Assembly (NCBI GenBank): GCA_964480705.1
Contig: CAYZPC010000002.1
Coordinates: 1-64,000 of the forward strand
Reading direction: 5' to 3'
Source of the DNA: VGJJ01 sp964480705
GTDB lineage: Archaea; Iainarchaeota; Iainarchaeia; Iainarchaeales; VGJJ01
Length of the DNA: 64,000 nt
The notes beneath the pieces are model-generated. The model did no database searches. It was not told where the DNA came from and saw only the letters and a list, made by a program, of their open reading frames with translations. This document shows, piece after piece, positions 38,366 through 46,086 of this stretch. The position numbers and the translations under genes were made by a program. Position 1 is the stretch's first letter; each line of letters begins with the position of its first letter.

Positions 38366-39105
38366 TTGGCTTTCACCCCATTTGTGAGTGTCTTCAACCA
38401 ATCAGCGGTGTGAGAGTCAATGACCATCACATTCACAGCGGTTGTTTGGAATGTGGCATTTCCTTCAGAGAGGCTCACGAGTTTGTCGCGCTTCATCGTT
38501 CCTTCTAAGATGGATTCGATTTTGGCAACTTCTCCCACGTGAGATCCGCCGGTAATCAAAACGCGGTTTCCTTTGGCGAAAGATAAGTGTTCGCTGACTT
38601 TCGTTCCTTCCACGTTGGTCAAAACCGAATCGCCCACATTGATTTTTCCGTCAATTCCGCGGAATGTTTTTCCGTCGTGCGTTTGAATCATGAGTTTGTT
38701 TCCTTTGGCGAGTTGTTTTGAAACCACTTTCACAGGTTTTGTTTTGAGTGCGTTCTCGCTGGCTTCCATCACTTTTAATCGTCCTTTATCATCCAGCACC
38801 ATTCGGTAGTTCTTTTTCAGACTGGGAATAGTGAGCGTGTCAAATAATCCTACGGAGAACTGGTGTGACTTTCGGACTTTTCCATCCACTAAAACAGTTC
38901 CTTTCGAAATAATTTGTTTGGCTTCGCGGAGTGTTTTTGCCATGTTCAGCATGTCGCGCACGATGAATCCTAATGGAACGCTCGTGAGTTGGTTATGCGT
39001 GCCGGGCTTCTGTCGAATCGTCCAAACGAATTCTTTTCGTTTGAGGTGGCGAATCGTTCCGACGGAGAGTCGCTTTTGCTTGTTTACCGTTCCTTTGCTT
39101 GACAT
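38362..39105 (-). CDS. rps4e: 30S ribosomal protein eS4
   Basis: 247 residues, S4e family: LKRKEFVWTIRQKPGTHNQL, an S4-like RNA-binding stretch (ISKGTVLVDGKVRKSHQFSV) and a KOW segment near GNRVLITGGSHVGEVAKIES. Occupies its standard archaeal place after uL24. Confidence 0.98.
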   Translation of the reverse strand: MSSKGTVNKQKRLSVGTIRHLKRKEFVWTIRQKPGTHNQLTSVPLGFIVRDMLNMAKTLREAKQIISKGTVLVDGKVRKSHQFSVGLFDTLTIPSLKKNYRMVLDDKGRLKVMEASENALKTKPVKVVSKQLAKGNKLMIQTHDGKTFRGIDGKINVGDSVLTNVEGTKVSEHLSFAKGNRVLITGGSHVGEVAKIESILEGTMKRDKLVSLSEGNATFQTTAVNVMVIDSHTADWLKTLTNGVKAK

Positions 39106-39108
39106 ATT

Positions 39109-39504
39109 TTACTGCTCCTTTCCACCTGTTTTTTTCTCAGCTTTTGCTGGAGTACTTGAACTTTTTTTGAATCGTTTTTTGTCTTTCGCATCTACTGCGG
39201 TAATCATAATGTTGCTCGGTCGGAATGCGAGGAAGGCTTCTTTTCCATCCGTCTTTTTGCGCATCACGCCTTGAATGTAAACTTTGTTTCGCTTTCGGTC
39301 CACTTGGTTGACGTTTCCTGTTTTTCCAACGTAGTCTCCGCGCATGACTTTAACGGTGTCTCCCACTCTCAAGGGGATGGAGCGCACCGCGTATTTCGTG
39401 CGGAGGTCCTTTGACAAGTGTGCAGCCATGTTGCTTCCTTGCAGTCGCAAGTCTGCTTCATACACGGCCTTGCGTTGCTTTCCGGGGTTAATCGTTCCAT
39501 TCAT
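39109..39504 (-). CDS. rpl24: 50S ribosomal protein uL24
   Basis: 131 residues. The KOW motif MRGDYVGKTGNVNQVDRKRN follows SIPLRVGDTVKV. After the core, a Lys/Ser/Thr/Ala-rich tail (KSSSTPAKAEKKTGGKEQ) is present. One of the initiator proteins of large subunit assembly. Confidence 0.97.
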   Translation of the reverse strand: MNGTINPGKQRKAVYEADLRLQGSNMAAHLSKDLRTKYAVRSIPLRVGDTVKVMRGDYVGKTGNVNQVDRKRNKVYIQGVMRKKTDGKEAFLAFRPSNIMITAVDAKDKKRFKKSSSTPAKAEKKTGGKEQ

Positions 39505-39515
39505 ACACGTTCACC

Positions 39516-39914
39516 TTACACGACTCCGGCGGAAATTCCTGCAATCTTAGGAAAACGCTCGGCGACTTCTTTGGCAATGACTCCTTTCACTTCGGATGCT
39601 TTGGGCAATCCTTTTTCATCAACCAAAACAACGGCGTTGTCTTCGAATTTGATGCGTGTTCCGTCCGGTCGCTTGTATTCTTTCTTCACGCGCACAATAA
39701 CAGCTCGTTCAACTTTTGAGCGGATTTGAGGCTTTCCTGTTTTCACCACAATGTTCACCATGTCGCAGATTCCTGCTTTAGGCTGCATTCGCTTTCGAGC
39801 GGTGTGGCGGAACACAGAGATAATTTCCACAATCTTCGCACCTGAGTTGTCGGCGCAGAAGCATCGTGATTTTTTCGTGAGTCCTTTTACAGGAGAGGCA
39901 CTAATGGCTTTCAT
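39516..39914 (-). CDS. rpl14: 50S ribosomal protein uL14
   Basis: 132 residues. CADNSGAKIVEIISVFRHTA and AVIVRVKKEYKRPDGTRIKF with FEDNAVVLVDEKGLPKASEV are archaeal L14/L23e. The start overlaps the uS17 stop by 4 nt. Confidence 0.98.
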   Translation of the reverse strand: MKAISASPVKGLTKKSRCFCADNSGAKIVEIISVFRHTARKRMQPKAGICDMVNIVVKTGKPQIRSKVERAVIVRVKKEYKRPDGTRIKFEDNAVVLVDEKGLPKASEVKGVIAKEVAERFPKIAGISAGVV

Positions 39915-40291
39915 GCGGATTCCTCCAGGTGTGTTTTTTCTTCTTTAGTCTTCGTGTGCTTGACGGCTTCATTCATTTCTTCGTGCGTTGCTTCCAAGCG
40001 CGCGCGTCCGACGATTTCAGTCACAATGAATGCTTTGGTCTTGCTGATCTTGCGTGTCTCGCCAATTTTAACGATGTCATTTTCCTTCGCGTTGATGGTT
40101 TCAGGATTGTGCGCGTGTACTTTTGAGCGGACTTTCTTGTATCGTTCGAACTTCGGAATGTACACGACGATTTCGCGCAGCACGGTAACCATTTTGGGTG
40201 TTTTGGCACTAACGACTTTTCCAACAAATTCGTTTCCGCGAACGGGATACTCAGTTTGAGCTTTTTGAGCGTGTTTGGCTGTCTTAGGCAT
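39911..40291 (-). CDS. rps17: 30S ribosomal protein uS17
   Basis: 126 residues. FVGKVVSAKTPKMVTVLREI and KVHAHNPETINAKENDIVKI match archaeal S17/S11e with the OB fold. A Glu/Lys/Thr tail follows. The start overlaps the RNase P protein gene by 8 nt. Confidence 0.97.
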   Translation of the reverse strand: MPKTAKHAQKAQTEYPVRGNEFVGKVVSAKTPKMVTVLREIVVYIPKFERYKKVRSKVHAHNPETINAKENDIVKIGETRKISKTKAFIVTEIVGRARLEATHEEMNEAVKHTKTKEEKTHLEESA

Positions 40292-40583
40292 AGTGCTTTC
40301 CCCCGTTCTTTAATCGTTCAATCGGATTTCCCACTAATTCGTGTCCTTCGATTTCAACGATTTCTCCATCTAAGTCAAAGGCGAACGTGCTTTCGTTCTT
40401 GGGCAGTTTTTTTTCCGTGTTATTCATATCAATCACAATTGTTCGCTGTGTTTCGTCAACCATTTTTCCAAACAATCCTTTCTTGCTCGCGTCCACACTC
40501 TCAACGACTTTCACGTTCAGTCCGATGAGCTCGTGAATGGGAAGCACTTTCCCGGTGAGCGTGTAGTGGTTTGTTTTAATCAT
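40284..40583 (-). CDS. rnp1: Ribonuclease P protein component 1 (Rpp29/Pop4)
   Basis: 99 residues, an Sm-like barrel: ELIGLNVKVVESVDASKKGL and GKMVDETQRTIVID, then ESTFAFDLDGEIVEIEGHEL. Subunit of the archaeal RNase P holoenzyme that matures tRNA 5' ends. In many archaea it lies, as here, between aIF1 and uS17, overlapping both. Confidence 0.95.
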   Translation of the reverse strand: MIKTNHYTLTGKVLPIHELIGLNVKVVESVDASKKGLFGKMVDETQRTIVIDMNNTEKKLPKNESTFAFDLDGEIVEIEGHELVGNPIERLKNGGKHYA

Positions 40584-40875
40584 GGATTGAGTTCTCCTTG
40601 AAGCCTTCTTGGATGAGGATTTTTTTCACTTCTTTTTTGTGGTTTCCCTGCAACTCGATGCGGCTTCCTTCCATGGTTCCGCCGCACGCAAGTTTGCTTT
40701 TCAACGTTTTTGCCACTTCTTTCGCAATGGATTCTTCCAGACCTTCCACGATGGTAATATATTTTTTGAATCGTCTCTGTTCTGTTCGAATCGTAATTTT
40801 TTGACTTTCCTTGGCGATTTGTCCGCAAACACAAATGTTTTTGGGCAATCCGCACGTGGCGCATACCGTTTCCAT
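40576..40875 (-). CDS. Translation initiation factor aIF1 (SUI1)
   Basis: 99 residues. A Cys-rich N-terminus (CATCGLPKNICVC) is followed by the SUI1 domain ITIRTEQRRFKKYITIVEGL and KLACGGTMEGSRIELQGNHK. It acts in start-codon selection on the small subunit. The N-terminal CxxC..CxC may bind zinc, as in many archaeal aIF1. Confidence 0.96.
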   Translation of the reverse strand: METVCATCGLPKNICVCGQIAKESQKITIRTEQRRFKKYITIVEGLEESIAKEVAKTLKSKLACGGTMEGSRIELQGNHKKEVKKILIQEGFKENSIHD

Positions 40876-40877
40876 CC

Positions 40878-41147
40878 TTAGTGTTTCACCTCTCCTTTTT
40901 TGGCTGATTTATTTTTTGAAGAAACTGATTTGACAGCGTTCTTTTTCGCAGCCATATCTTTCTCTTTCATAATGGTAAAGATTCGCGCGACTTGCTTGCG
41001 CAATCCTTTTGCTTTTCCGGGATTTTCCGGTCGTGTATTCGTTGACTTGGTTGCTTTCTCGCGTGCGAGCTCGTTCTTCAAGTCAGTAAGTTTGATGGTC
41101 AATTCCGACACACCCATGTTTCGAATTTCGGTCAGCTTCTTATTCAT
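40878..41147 (-). CDS. rpl29: 50S ribosomal protein uL29
   Basis: 89 residues; a two-helix protein recognisable from LTEIRNMGVSELTIKLTDLK and the GKAKGLRKQVARIFTIMKEK end of the core. A Lys/Ser/Asn tail (SVSSKNKSAKKGEVKH) follows. It overlaps uS3 by 4 nt, as in most archaea. Confidence 0.97.
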   Translation of the reverse strand: MNKKLTEIRNMGVSELTIKLTDLKNELAREKATKSTNTRPENPGKAKGLRKQVARIFTIMKEKDMAAKKNAVKSVSSKNKSAKKGEVKH

Positions 41148-41971
41148 GCGGCATGACCTCCTTCCGTTTTGGTTGTTTCAGTGGTTGATTTTTCATCTGC
41201 TTTTTTAGCGTGCTTTTCTTTCTTCGCCGCTTTTTTGGTTTCTGTTTTTACTTCGGTCTTTTCAGCCGCTGTTTCTTCGGCTTTGGCTTCGGTAATCACT
41301 GCTGAAACCGCTTCTGTTTTCACTACGGCTGCATCGGTTGCGCTGGCAACAGGTGTAGGGTTTTTGCGCTCGCGCAAAACTTGTTTAACATCCACTTTGT
41401 CCGGGAAGAAAACGCCCGGTCGAATAATGCGAACCGTCACACCAATCGCACCCACTTTAGGGTACGTTGTAACCTTGGCTTCGTCAACCAATTTAGTTTG
41501 GTCTCCGACTTTCTTCATGTATCCTTTGATGAAGCGCACTTGTTTCTTTCGTCCGCCTTTTCCAGCGAGCTTTCCGGAGAGAATGACTTCCATTCCTTGT
41601 GCGCCCGCGCGTTCAATGTCTTGAACCGTGCGGAATGCCACGCTTCTCCAGGCGAATCCGCGTTCAATCATGTTCTTCATTTTGTCGCAAACCGATTTGG
41701 CGTCCAAGTCAGGTGTAGTAATTTCTTTAATCTCGAGTTGGGGGTTGTCCACTCCATACACTTTGGAAATGGTTTCCGTGAGTGTGCGAATGTTTTGTCC
41801 GCCTTTTCCGATGGCTAATCCAGGTCGTGAAACGTTGACAATGATTCGTGTTACAAGAGGTGTTTTCACCATGTCGAATCCAGTGAATCCGGCTCGGCCG
41901 AGTTCCTTTTTCAAGTACTGGTGCAATTGGACTTTTTTGAGTCCTTGTTTGACGAACATTTTTTCAATCAT
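41144..41971 (-). CDS. rps3: 30S ribosomal protein uS3 with Ala/Glu/Lys-rich tail
   Basis: 275 residues. The KH domain (RPGLAIGKGGQNIRTLTETI, with the GxxG loop IGKGGQ) and the C-terminal S3 domain (SGKLAGKGGRKKQVRFIKGY) are complete by about residue 205. The last 70 residues are a low-complexity Ala/Glu/Lys/Thr tail of alternating charge (EAKAEETAAEKTEVKTETKK). uS3 lies at the mRNA entry. Confidence 0.97.
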   Translation of the reverse strand: MIEKMFVKQGLKKVQLHQYLKKELGRAGFTGFDMVKTPLVTRIIVNVSRPGLAIGKGGQNIRTLTETISKVYGVDNPQLEIKEITTPDLDAKSVCDKMKNMIERGFAWRSVAFRTVQDIERAGAQGMEVILSGKLAGKGGRKKQVRFIKGYMKKVGDQTKLVDEAKVTTYPKVGAIGVTVRIIRPGVFFPDKVDVKQVLRERKNPTPVASATDAAVVKTEAVSAVITEAKAEETAAEKTEVKTETKKAAKKEKHAKKADEKSTTETTKTEGGHAA

Positions 41972-42454
41972 TTATCGCACCTCTCGGACAATAATTTCAA
42001 TGTGCGTGCTCTTGGCTTTGCGCGCTTTTCCATTAATTCTTCCTTGCGCCTGGTTTCGGATGCGCTGGAATCCGACTGATGCGGTCGCGTGCACAATTTG
42101 CAATTTTTTAACATCCAATCCTTTTACATCCGCGTTAGCTCGAACGGAGTTCAACAAGTTCAACCACACTTTACATGTGCGCTGAGGATATCGTCCTGCT
42201 TTCGTTCCTAATGTGGCTTGTCCTTTTCGGTGGGGGACTTTCTTGTGATATGTTCGCAAGGGCAAATATGTTTTTTGCTCGGCCACATCGTTCAAGAATT
42301 TCTCGCTCGCGTCCAACATTTTTCCTTTGAGGATGCGGGAGATTTCTAAACTATATTTCACACTCGCCGGCTGGTTAGTCGAAATGGCTCGGGCCATGTG
42401 TTCAGCATCGAACGTTCCAACATAGTTGTAGTTTGTTTTGACCATCGTATTCAC
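41972..42454 (-). CDS. rpl22: 50S ribosomal protein uL22
   Basis: 160 residues. HMARAISTNQPASVKYSLEI and KGQATLGTKAGRYPQRTCKV are the archaeal L22/L17 core; the loop lines the peptide exit tunnel. Directly upstream of uS3 with no gap. Confidence 0.98.
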   Translation of the reverse strand: MNTMVKTNYNYVGTFDAEHMARAISTNQPASVKYSLEISRILKGKMLDASEKFLNDVAEQKTYLPLRTYHKKVPHRKGQATLGTKAGRYPQRTCKVWLNLLNSVRANADVKGLDVKKLQIVHATASVGFQRIRNQAQGRINGKARKAKSTHIEIIVREVR

Positions 42455-42458
42455 GTCC

Positions 42459-42866
42459 TTACTTCGCTGTCACCGCAGACGAACTCTTTGTACTTCCAAT
42501 TCCAGCTTTTCCGTGTTTGACTTGCTTTCGTGTCAAAACGTATTCTCCTAGAACGTGTCCCAGCATCTCGGGCTGGATTTCCACGGGTTCGAATGAATTT
42601 CCTTTGTACACGGCCATCTTCAATCCCACCATTTGGGGGATGATGACGAAGTCTCGCGAGTGCGTCTTGATTGCCTTCGTGTTGGGGGGCAATTTGGCAC
42701 CTTTGTATTGGGCGAATGCTTCCTGAACTTTTTCGAGCGTAGGCTTGTCGAGTCCGCGCACAATGCTTCGGCGGGCGCGCGAGTTTGTCAATTTGGCAAA
42801 ATCGGCCAGCGTAAGCTGTTGCAATTCGTTGAGCGTCTTTCCCATGTAGGTAAATTCTTTCGCCAT
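42459..42866 (-). CDS. rps19: 30S ribosomal protein uS19
   Basis: 135 residues. The core IKTHSRDFVIIPQMVGLKMA with VYKGNSFEPVEIQPEMLGHV and LGEYVLTRKQVKHGKAGIGS is archaeal S19/S15. Contacts 16S helix 42 and tRNA near the decoding region. Confidence 0.98.
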   Translation of the reverse strand: MAKEFTYMGKTLNELQQLTLADFAKLTNSRARRSIVRGLDKPTLEKVQEAFAQYKGAKLPPNTKAIKTHSRDFVIIPQMVGLKMAVYKGNSFEPVEIQPEMLGHVLGEYVLTRKQVKHGKAGIGSTKSSSAVTAK

Positions 42867-42881
42867 ACGTTTTCGTCTCCG

Positions 42882-43607
42882 CTAGTTCTTCTTTCTCCGT
42901 CCAGTTCTCGATGAAGCAATCGCTCCAACCTTTCGTCCAGCCGGTGCTCCGCGAGCCGTTGACTTGGACTTTCCGGGATGGTGCTGTGATCCACCAAACG
43001 GATGAGAGTTGGGGTTCATGGCAACACCGCGCACAATGGAGTGTCTCTTCTTGCGCGCTTTCATCGCGTGGTGTTTCTTTCCAGCTTTAATGAAAGGCTT
43101 TTCGACGCGTGCGCCGCAGGAAACGCTTCCAATTGTGGCGCGTGCATCCGGGTGAACACGAATGGTTTTCGTGCTGGGAAGTTTGATGAGAACGTTGTTG
43201 GCTTCTTTCGTGACAACAAGTCCAAACACTCCGCTTCCGCGAACGAGTTTTCCACCATCACCGGGTCGAACTTCCACGTTGAAAACGGGTGCTCCTTCCG
43301 GGATGTATTTTACAGGTAAAATGTTTCCGATTTTGACTTCGGCTGTTTTTCCCATTTCAATGGTTTGTCCAACAGCTAATCCTTCCGCGGCAACATTGTA
43401 TGTTTTGCGGTTGTCTTCGAGTTGAATGTGCGCAAGCACGGCTGTCTTCGTGGGGTCGTCCACAATGTCAATGACTTGTCCTAATACTTTTCCTTCGCGC
43501 TGAATAGGAGAGTAGGGCACGTAATGCAAATCCACGACTCCATTTTGACTCGCTTGAAAGCGGTTGGAGCCTTTTCCTCGGCGCTGGTGAATGAGTCGCT
43601 TACCCAT
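42882..43607 (-). CDS. rpl2: 50S ribosomal protein uL2
   Basis: 241 residues. RLIHQRRGKGSNRFQASQNG begins the RNA-binding domain. The peptidyl-transferase-proximal segment RGVAMNPNSHPFGGSQHHPG contains the invariant His. It is one of the most conserved archaeal ribosomal proteins; no extension present. Confidence 0.99.
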   Translation of the reverse strand: MGKRLIHQRRGKGSNRFQASQNGVVDLHYVPYSPIQREGKVLGQVIDIVDDPTKTAVLAHIQLEDNRKTYNVAAEGLAVGQTIEMGKTAEVKIGNILPVKYIPEGAPVFNVEVRPGDGGKLVRGSGVFGLVVTKEANNVLIKLPSTKTIRVHPDARATIGSVSCGARVEKPFIKAGKKHHAMKARKKRHSIVRGVAMNPNSHPFGGSQHHPGKSKSTARGAPAGRKVGAIASSRTGRRKKN

Positions 43608-43608
43608 A

Positions 43609-44010
43609 TTAGATCACTCCCAATTTCGCCGCGAGTTCTTCGGCTTTGAATTTCTTATTGAGTTTAACAGTAACTTTCTTTCGTCCTTTCATGTCATTCA
43701 CGACATTCACTTTGTCCACTTTAACGTGGTAGACTTTTTCCACGAGTTTTTTGATGTCCGTTTTCGTGGCTTTTTCAGTTGCAATAAAGGAGAGTTTGTT
43801 TTCTTTTTCGATGGCGGTAATAGCTTTTTCCGTCATGAGAGGATATTGAATTAATCCAAAGTCAGCTAATTCCATGGCAAATCCTTTCGTGGATTTAGCA
43901 GGGGCTTTCTCTTCTTTCTTCGCGGTTGCTTTTTCGTCCGCGACTTTGGTCTTAGCCTTTTCTTCTAATTTCGCTTCTTGCGCGTTGGCAGCGAATGCTT
44001 TTTCAGCCAT
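43609..44010 (-). CDS. rpl23: 50S ribosomal protein uL23 with Ala/Lys/Glu-rich N-terminus
   Basis: 133 residues; the L23/L25 core begins near residue 50 (LIQYPLMTEKAITAIEKENK; VYHVKVDKVNVVNDMKGRKK). The first 48 residues are Ala/Lys/Glu-rich (EAKLEEKAKTKVADEKATAK), a basic-acidic extension like that of eukaryotic L23a. The core docks SRP and the translocon at the exit tunnel. Confidence 0.97.
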   Translation of the reverse strand: MAEKAFAANAQEAKLEEKAKTKVADEKATAKKEEKAPAKSTKGFAMELADFGLIQYPLMTEKAITAIEKENKLSFIATEKATKTDIKKLVEKVYHVKVDKVNVVNDMKGRKKVTVKLNKKFKAEELAAKLGVI

Positions 44011-44816
44011 TATTGACCACCCTTCTTCGCGAGTGCGTGCACTGCTGATTCGGTCCAGATGGTTAAGCGTCCGGCCAATGCACCGGGAGCTAAGTGTTCG
44101 GCGTTCAAGCTTTGAACTTGCACCACTTCAACACCCGGCAAGTTTCGTCCGGCTTTGTAAACGGGCTTTGTTCCGTCGGTGACAATCAATAATGATTTTT
44201 TCATTCGGAATCGCATTCCGCGGTTTTTGTTTTTTCCCGCGCGCGTGCGTTTACTGTCTTTGGCTTTTTCCACATCTTTCACAACGTGCAAAGCAGTTAA
44301 TGCTTTGACAATATCTTTTGTCTTCGCTGTGTTTTCAAACGTGGCGTCCACAATCAAAGGGAAGACTTTGTCATCAAATGTGTGTCCGCGTGCTTTGACA
44401 ATTTTGGCGTTCACGGATGCAGCAATCGCAGAGGCAATGGCTTTCTTTCGTTCTTTCACATTGATGCGTTCTTCGGTAACCGTTTCAACTTTCGGACCGT
44501 GCGCGCGAGGTCCGCCTACGGCTTGAGGGACGGAAGCAACTTTTCCGTATAAGATTCCGCGCTTGTTTCGCAAACGGGGCAAGCGGGCGTGTCCAACGTT
44601 AATTGTTTTGTGCATCGTGGGCTTTCCGCGGACACCGATGTATTCCGCAGTGTTCATGCGTCCGGCACCGCGTTTGTGTCCAAAAGGTTGGACGCGCGTG
44701 GATTGCACGGCAAGCACGGCTCGCTTGATGAGTGTAGGATCATAATGCGTAGTGAAAATGGTCGGGAGTTGAATGTCTTTGACTTTGACACCATCTCGAG
44801 AGAAAACGGCAGGCAT
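44010..44816 (-). CDS. rpl4: 50S ribosomal protein uL4
   Basis: 268 residues from the ATG at 44816 (MPAVFSRDGVKVKDIQLPTI). The TAATG overlap with uL3 and GGAGGTG upstream fix this start; an earlier in-frame start lies within uL3. Conserved segments: GAGRMNTAEYIGVRGKPTMH and GHARLPRLRNKRGILYGKVA in the tunnel loop, then KNRGMRFRMKKSLLIVTDGT. uL4 regulates its own operon in some bacteria; no evidence here. Confidence 0.97.
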   Translation of the reverse strand: MPAVFSRDGVKVKDIQLPTIFTTHYDPTLIKRAVLAVQSTRVQPFGHKRGAGRMNTAEYIGVRGKPTMHKTINVGHARLPRLRNKRGILYGKVASVPQAVGGPRAHGPKVETVTEERINVKERKKAIASAIAASVNAKIVKARGHTFDDKVFPLIVDATFENTAKTKDIVKALTALHVVKDVEKAKDSKRTRAGKNKNRGMRFRMKKSLLIVTDGTKPVYKAGRNLPGVEVVQVQSLNAEHLAPGALAGRLTIWTESAVHALAKKGGQ

Positions 44817-45853
44817 TACAATGCACCTCCCGTCGTTGAAACATATTTCACGGGACCAATCTTGTAGTGGTTTGAAGGGTCGGGTCGAATACATTCGCGC
44901 ATTCCCACGAGTCGCTTTACTGGACCCGGAATGCTTCCCACGAGGAGAATGAATTCGTTGTTGACGTTTCCATAATGTTCGAATCCTGATTTAGGATTGA
45001 GTTTGGTGGCGTCGTTGCTAATCTTGAGAATGTGTTTGTTGAATTCGGTTCGATTGTGATATCCTAATTGTCCGGGTCGTGCAACCGAGAACTGAACCGT
45101 TCGCGGGTTGAGCGGGGAAATACTTCCAACCGTTCGGATGTATTTTGCTTTAGGTCGGAATGTCTTAATTCCAAATCGTGCAATCACACCACCCATTCCA
45201 AATCCGCGCGTCACGGCTTTGACATCAATGGATTGGCTGTCTTTGAAAACTTCAGACACTGCAATGGTTTGTCCGAATTTTTGTTTGGCAAATGCGAGTT
45301 GTTCTTCAACCGTTCCGGATAATGCGACTTCTGCAATCTCGGCTTTTTTGGAACCGAAAGAGGTTTTTTCCGGGTGCGTGTGTACGAGCAAGCGGATTTG
45401 GTCAATCTTTCCTTTCATTTCTTCTAATTTTTCAAATGTCAATGCGTGCTTGTCAACTTTAGAATGAGAAGCGTTCTTCTTGTGAGTAGATTTTGTTTTG
45501 AAATTTTTTAATTTTTTGAGAACAGGCTTTTCGAGTTTGTCTACGCTCAATTCACCCATCACGTGCAAACCATATGCGTCGTGATTGTATGCGCGCACAC
45601 CAAATACTTGTACAGGGGGGCATTCGATAACGGTGGTGGGGATTTGCATATCTTGCTTATCCATTTTTCCGCCGGCGTGCAACGATTGGGCGACTAAGTG
45701 GACCATTCCCACTTTGTATCCAAAAAAATTCAAGGGTTTCGAGGGGCCTTTCAGTTCGGGGAATGAGTTGAAGGAAGGCGTCTGCTTGTAAGCTCGCTTC
45801 CGGGGTCTGTGCATCAGACTTCCCTTACGGGGATTGTGTCGCGCGCGAACCAT
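44816..45853 (-). CDS. rpl3: 50S ribosomal protein uL3
   Basis: 345 residues from ATG 45853 (MVRARHNPRKGSLMHRPRKR), which has a GAGG site 9 nt upstream; an ATG 12 codons earlier has no site. NFFGYKVGMVHLVAQ, TRGFGMGGVIARFGIKTFRP and TVQFSVARPGQLGYHNRTEF are the archaeal L3 core, with a W/H-finger-like region contacting the peptidyl transferase centre. First gene of the S10-spc block, with TATA at 46019 and structured leader upstream. Confidence 0.98.
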   Translation of the reverse strand: MVRARHNPRKGSLMHRPRKRAYKQTPSFNSFPELKGPSKPLNFFGYKVGMVHLVAQSLHAGGKMDKQDMQIPTTVIECPPVQVFGVRAYNHDAYGLHVMGELSVDKLEKPVLKKLKNFKTKSTHKKNASHSKVDKHALTFEKLEEMKGKIDQIRLLVHTHPEKTSFGSKKAEIAEVALSGTVEEQLAFAKQKFGQTIAVSEVFKDSQSIDVKAVTRGFGMGGVIARFGIKTFRPKAKYIRTVGSISPLNPRTVQFSVARPGQLGYHNRTEFNKHILKISNDATKLNPKSGFEHYGNVNNEFILLVGSIPGPVKRLVGMRECIRPDPSNHYKIGPVKYVSTTGGAL

Positions 45854-45929
45854 GTTTTTTTCCTCGTGTGTTTGGCTTAAACGAGGCAAAAATGCGTCAG
45901 AAAAAGGGTATTTTTCTTCAGCAGTTACC

Positions 45930-45966
45930 GAACCTTTTTGAGAAAAAGGCTCATTGAAAATGAACC
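45930..45966 (-). promoter_or_regulatory. S10-operon leader with two mutually exclusive hairpins
   Basis: On the minus strand the order is GGTTC (45966-45962), GAGCC (45952-45948), five T, CTC, five A, GGTTC (45934-45930). The first hairpin, GGTTCATTTTCAATGAGCC, has an 8-bp stem. The second, GAGCCTTTTT with AAAAAGGTTC, has a 10-bp stem with one G-T pair. They share GAGCC, so only one can form. The element lies about 80 nt before the uL3 start. Confidence 0.5.
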
Positions 45967-46018
45967 TCTTCCAATCCGGCAGTTTGCCTCTATTCTAATC
46001 AAAATCCCTTGGGAAAGC

Positions 46019-46026
46019 TATATAAA
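46019..46026 (-). promoter_or_regulatory. Probable TATA box of the S10-spc operon
   Basis: The minus strand reads TTTATATA. A start near 45998 would produce a leader of about 145 nt, unusually long for this genome, covering the alternative hairpins at 45930-45966. Confidence 0.5.
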
Positions 46027-46086
46027 CAAACCGCCCGCGCGGCCGTTCATAAAACACCCCCAATGGTCAATTTACCTTATTTTACT

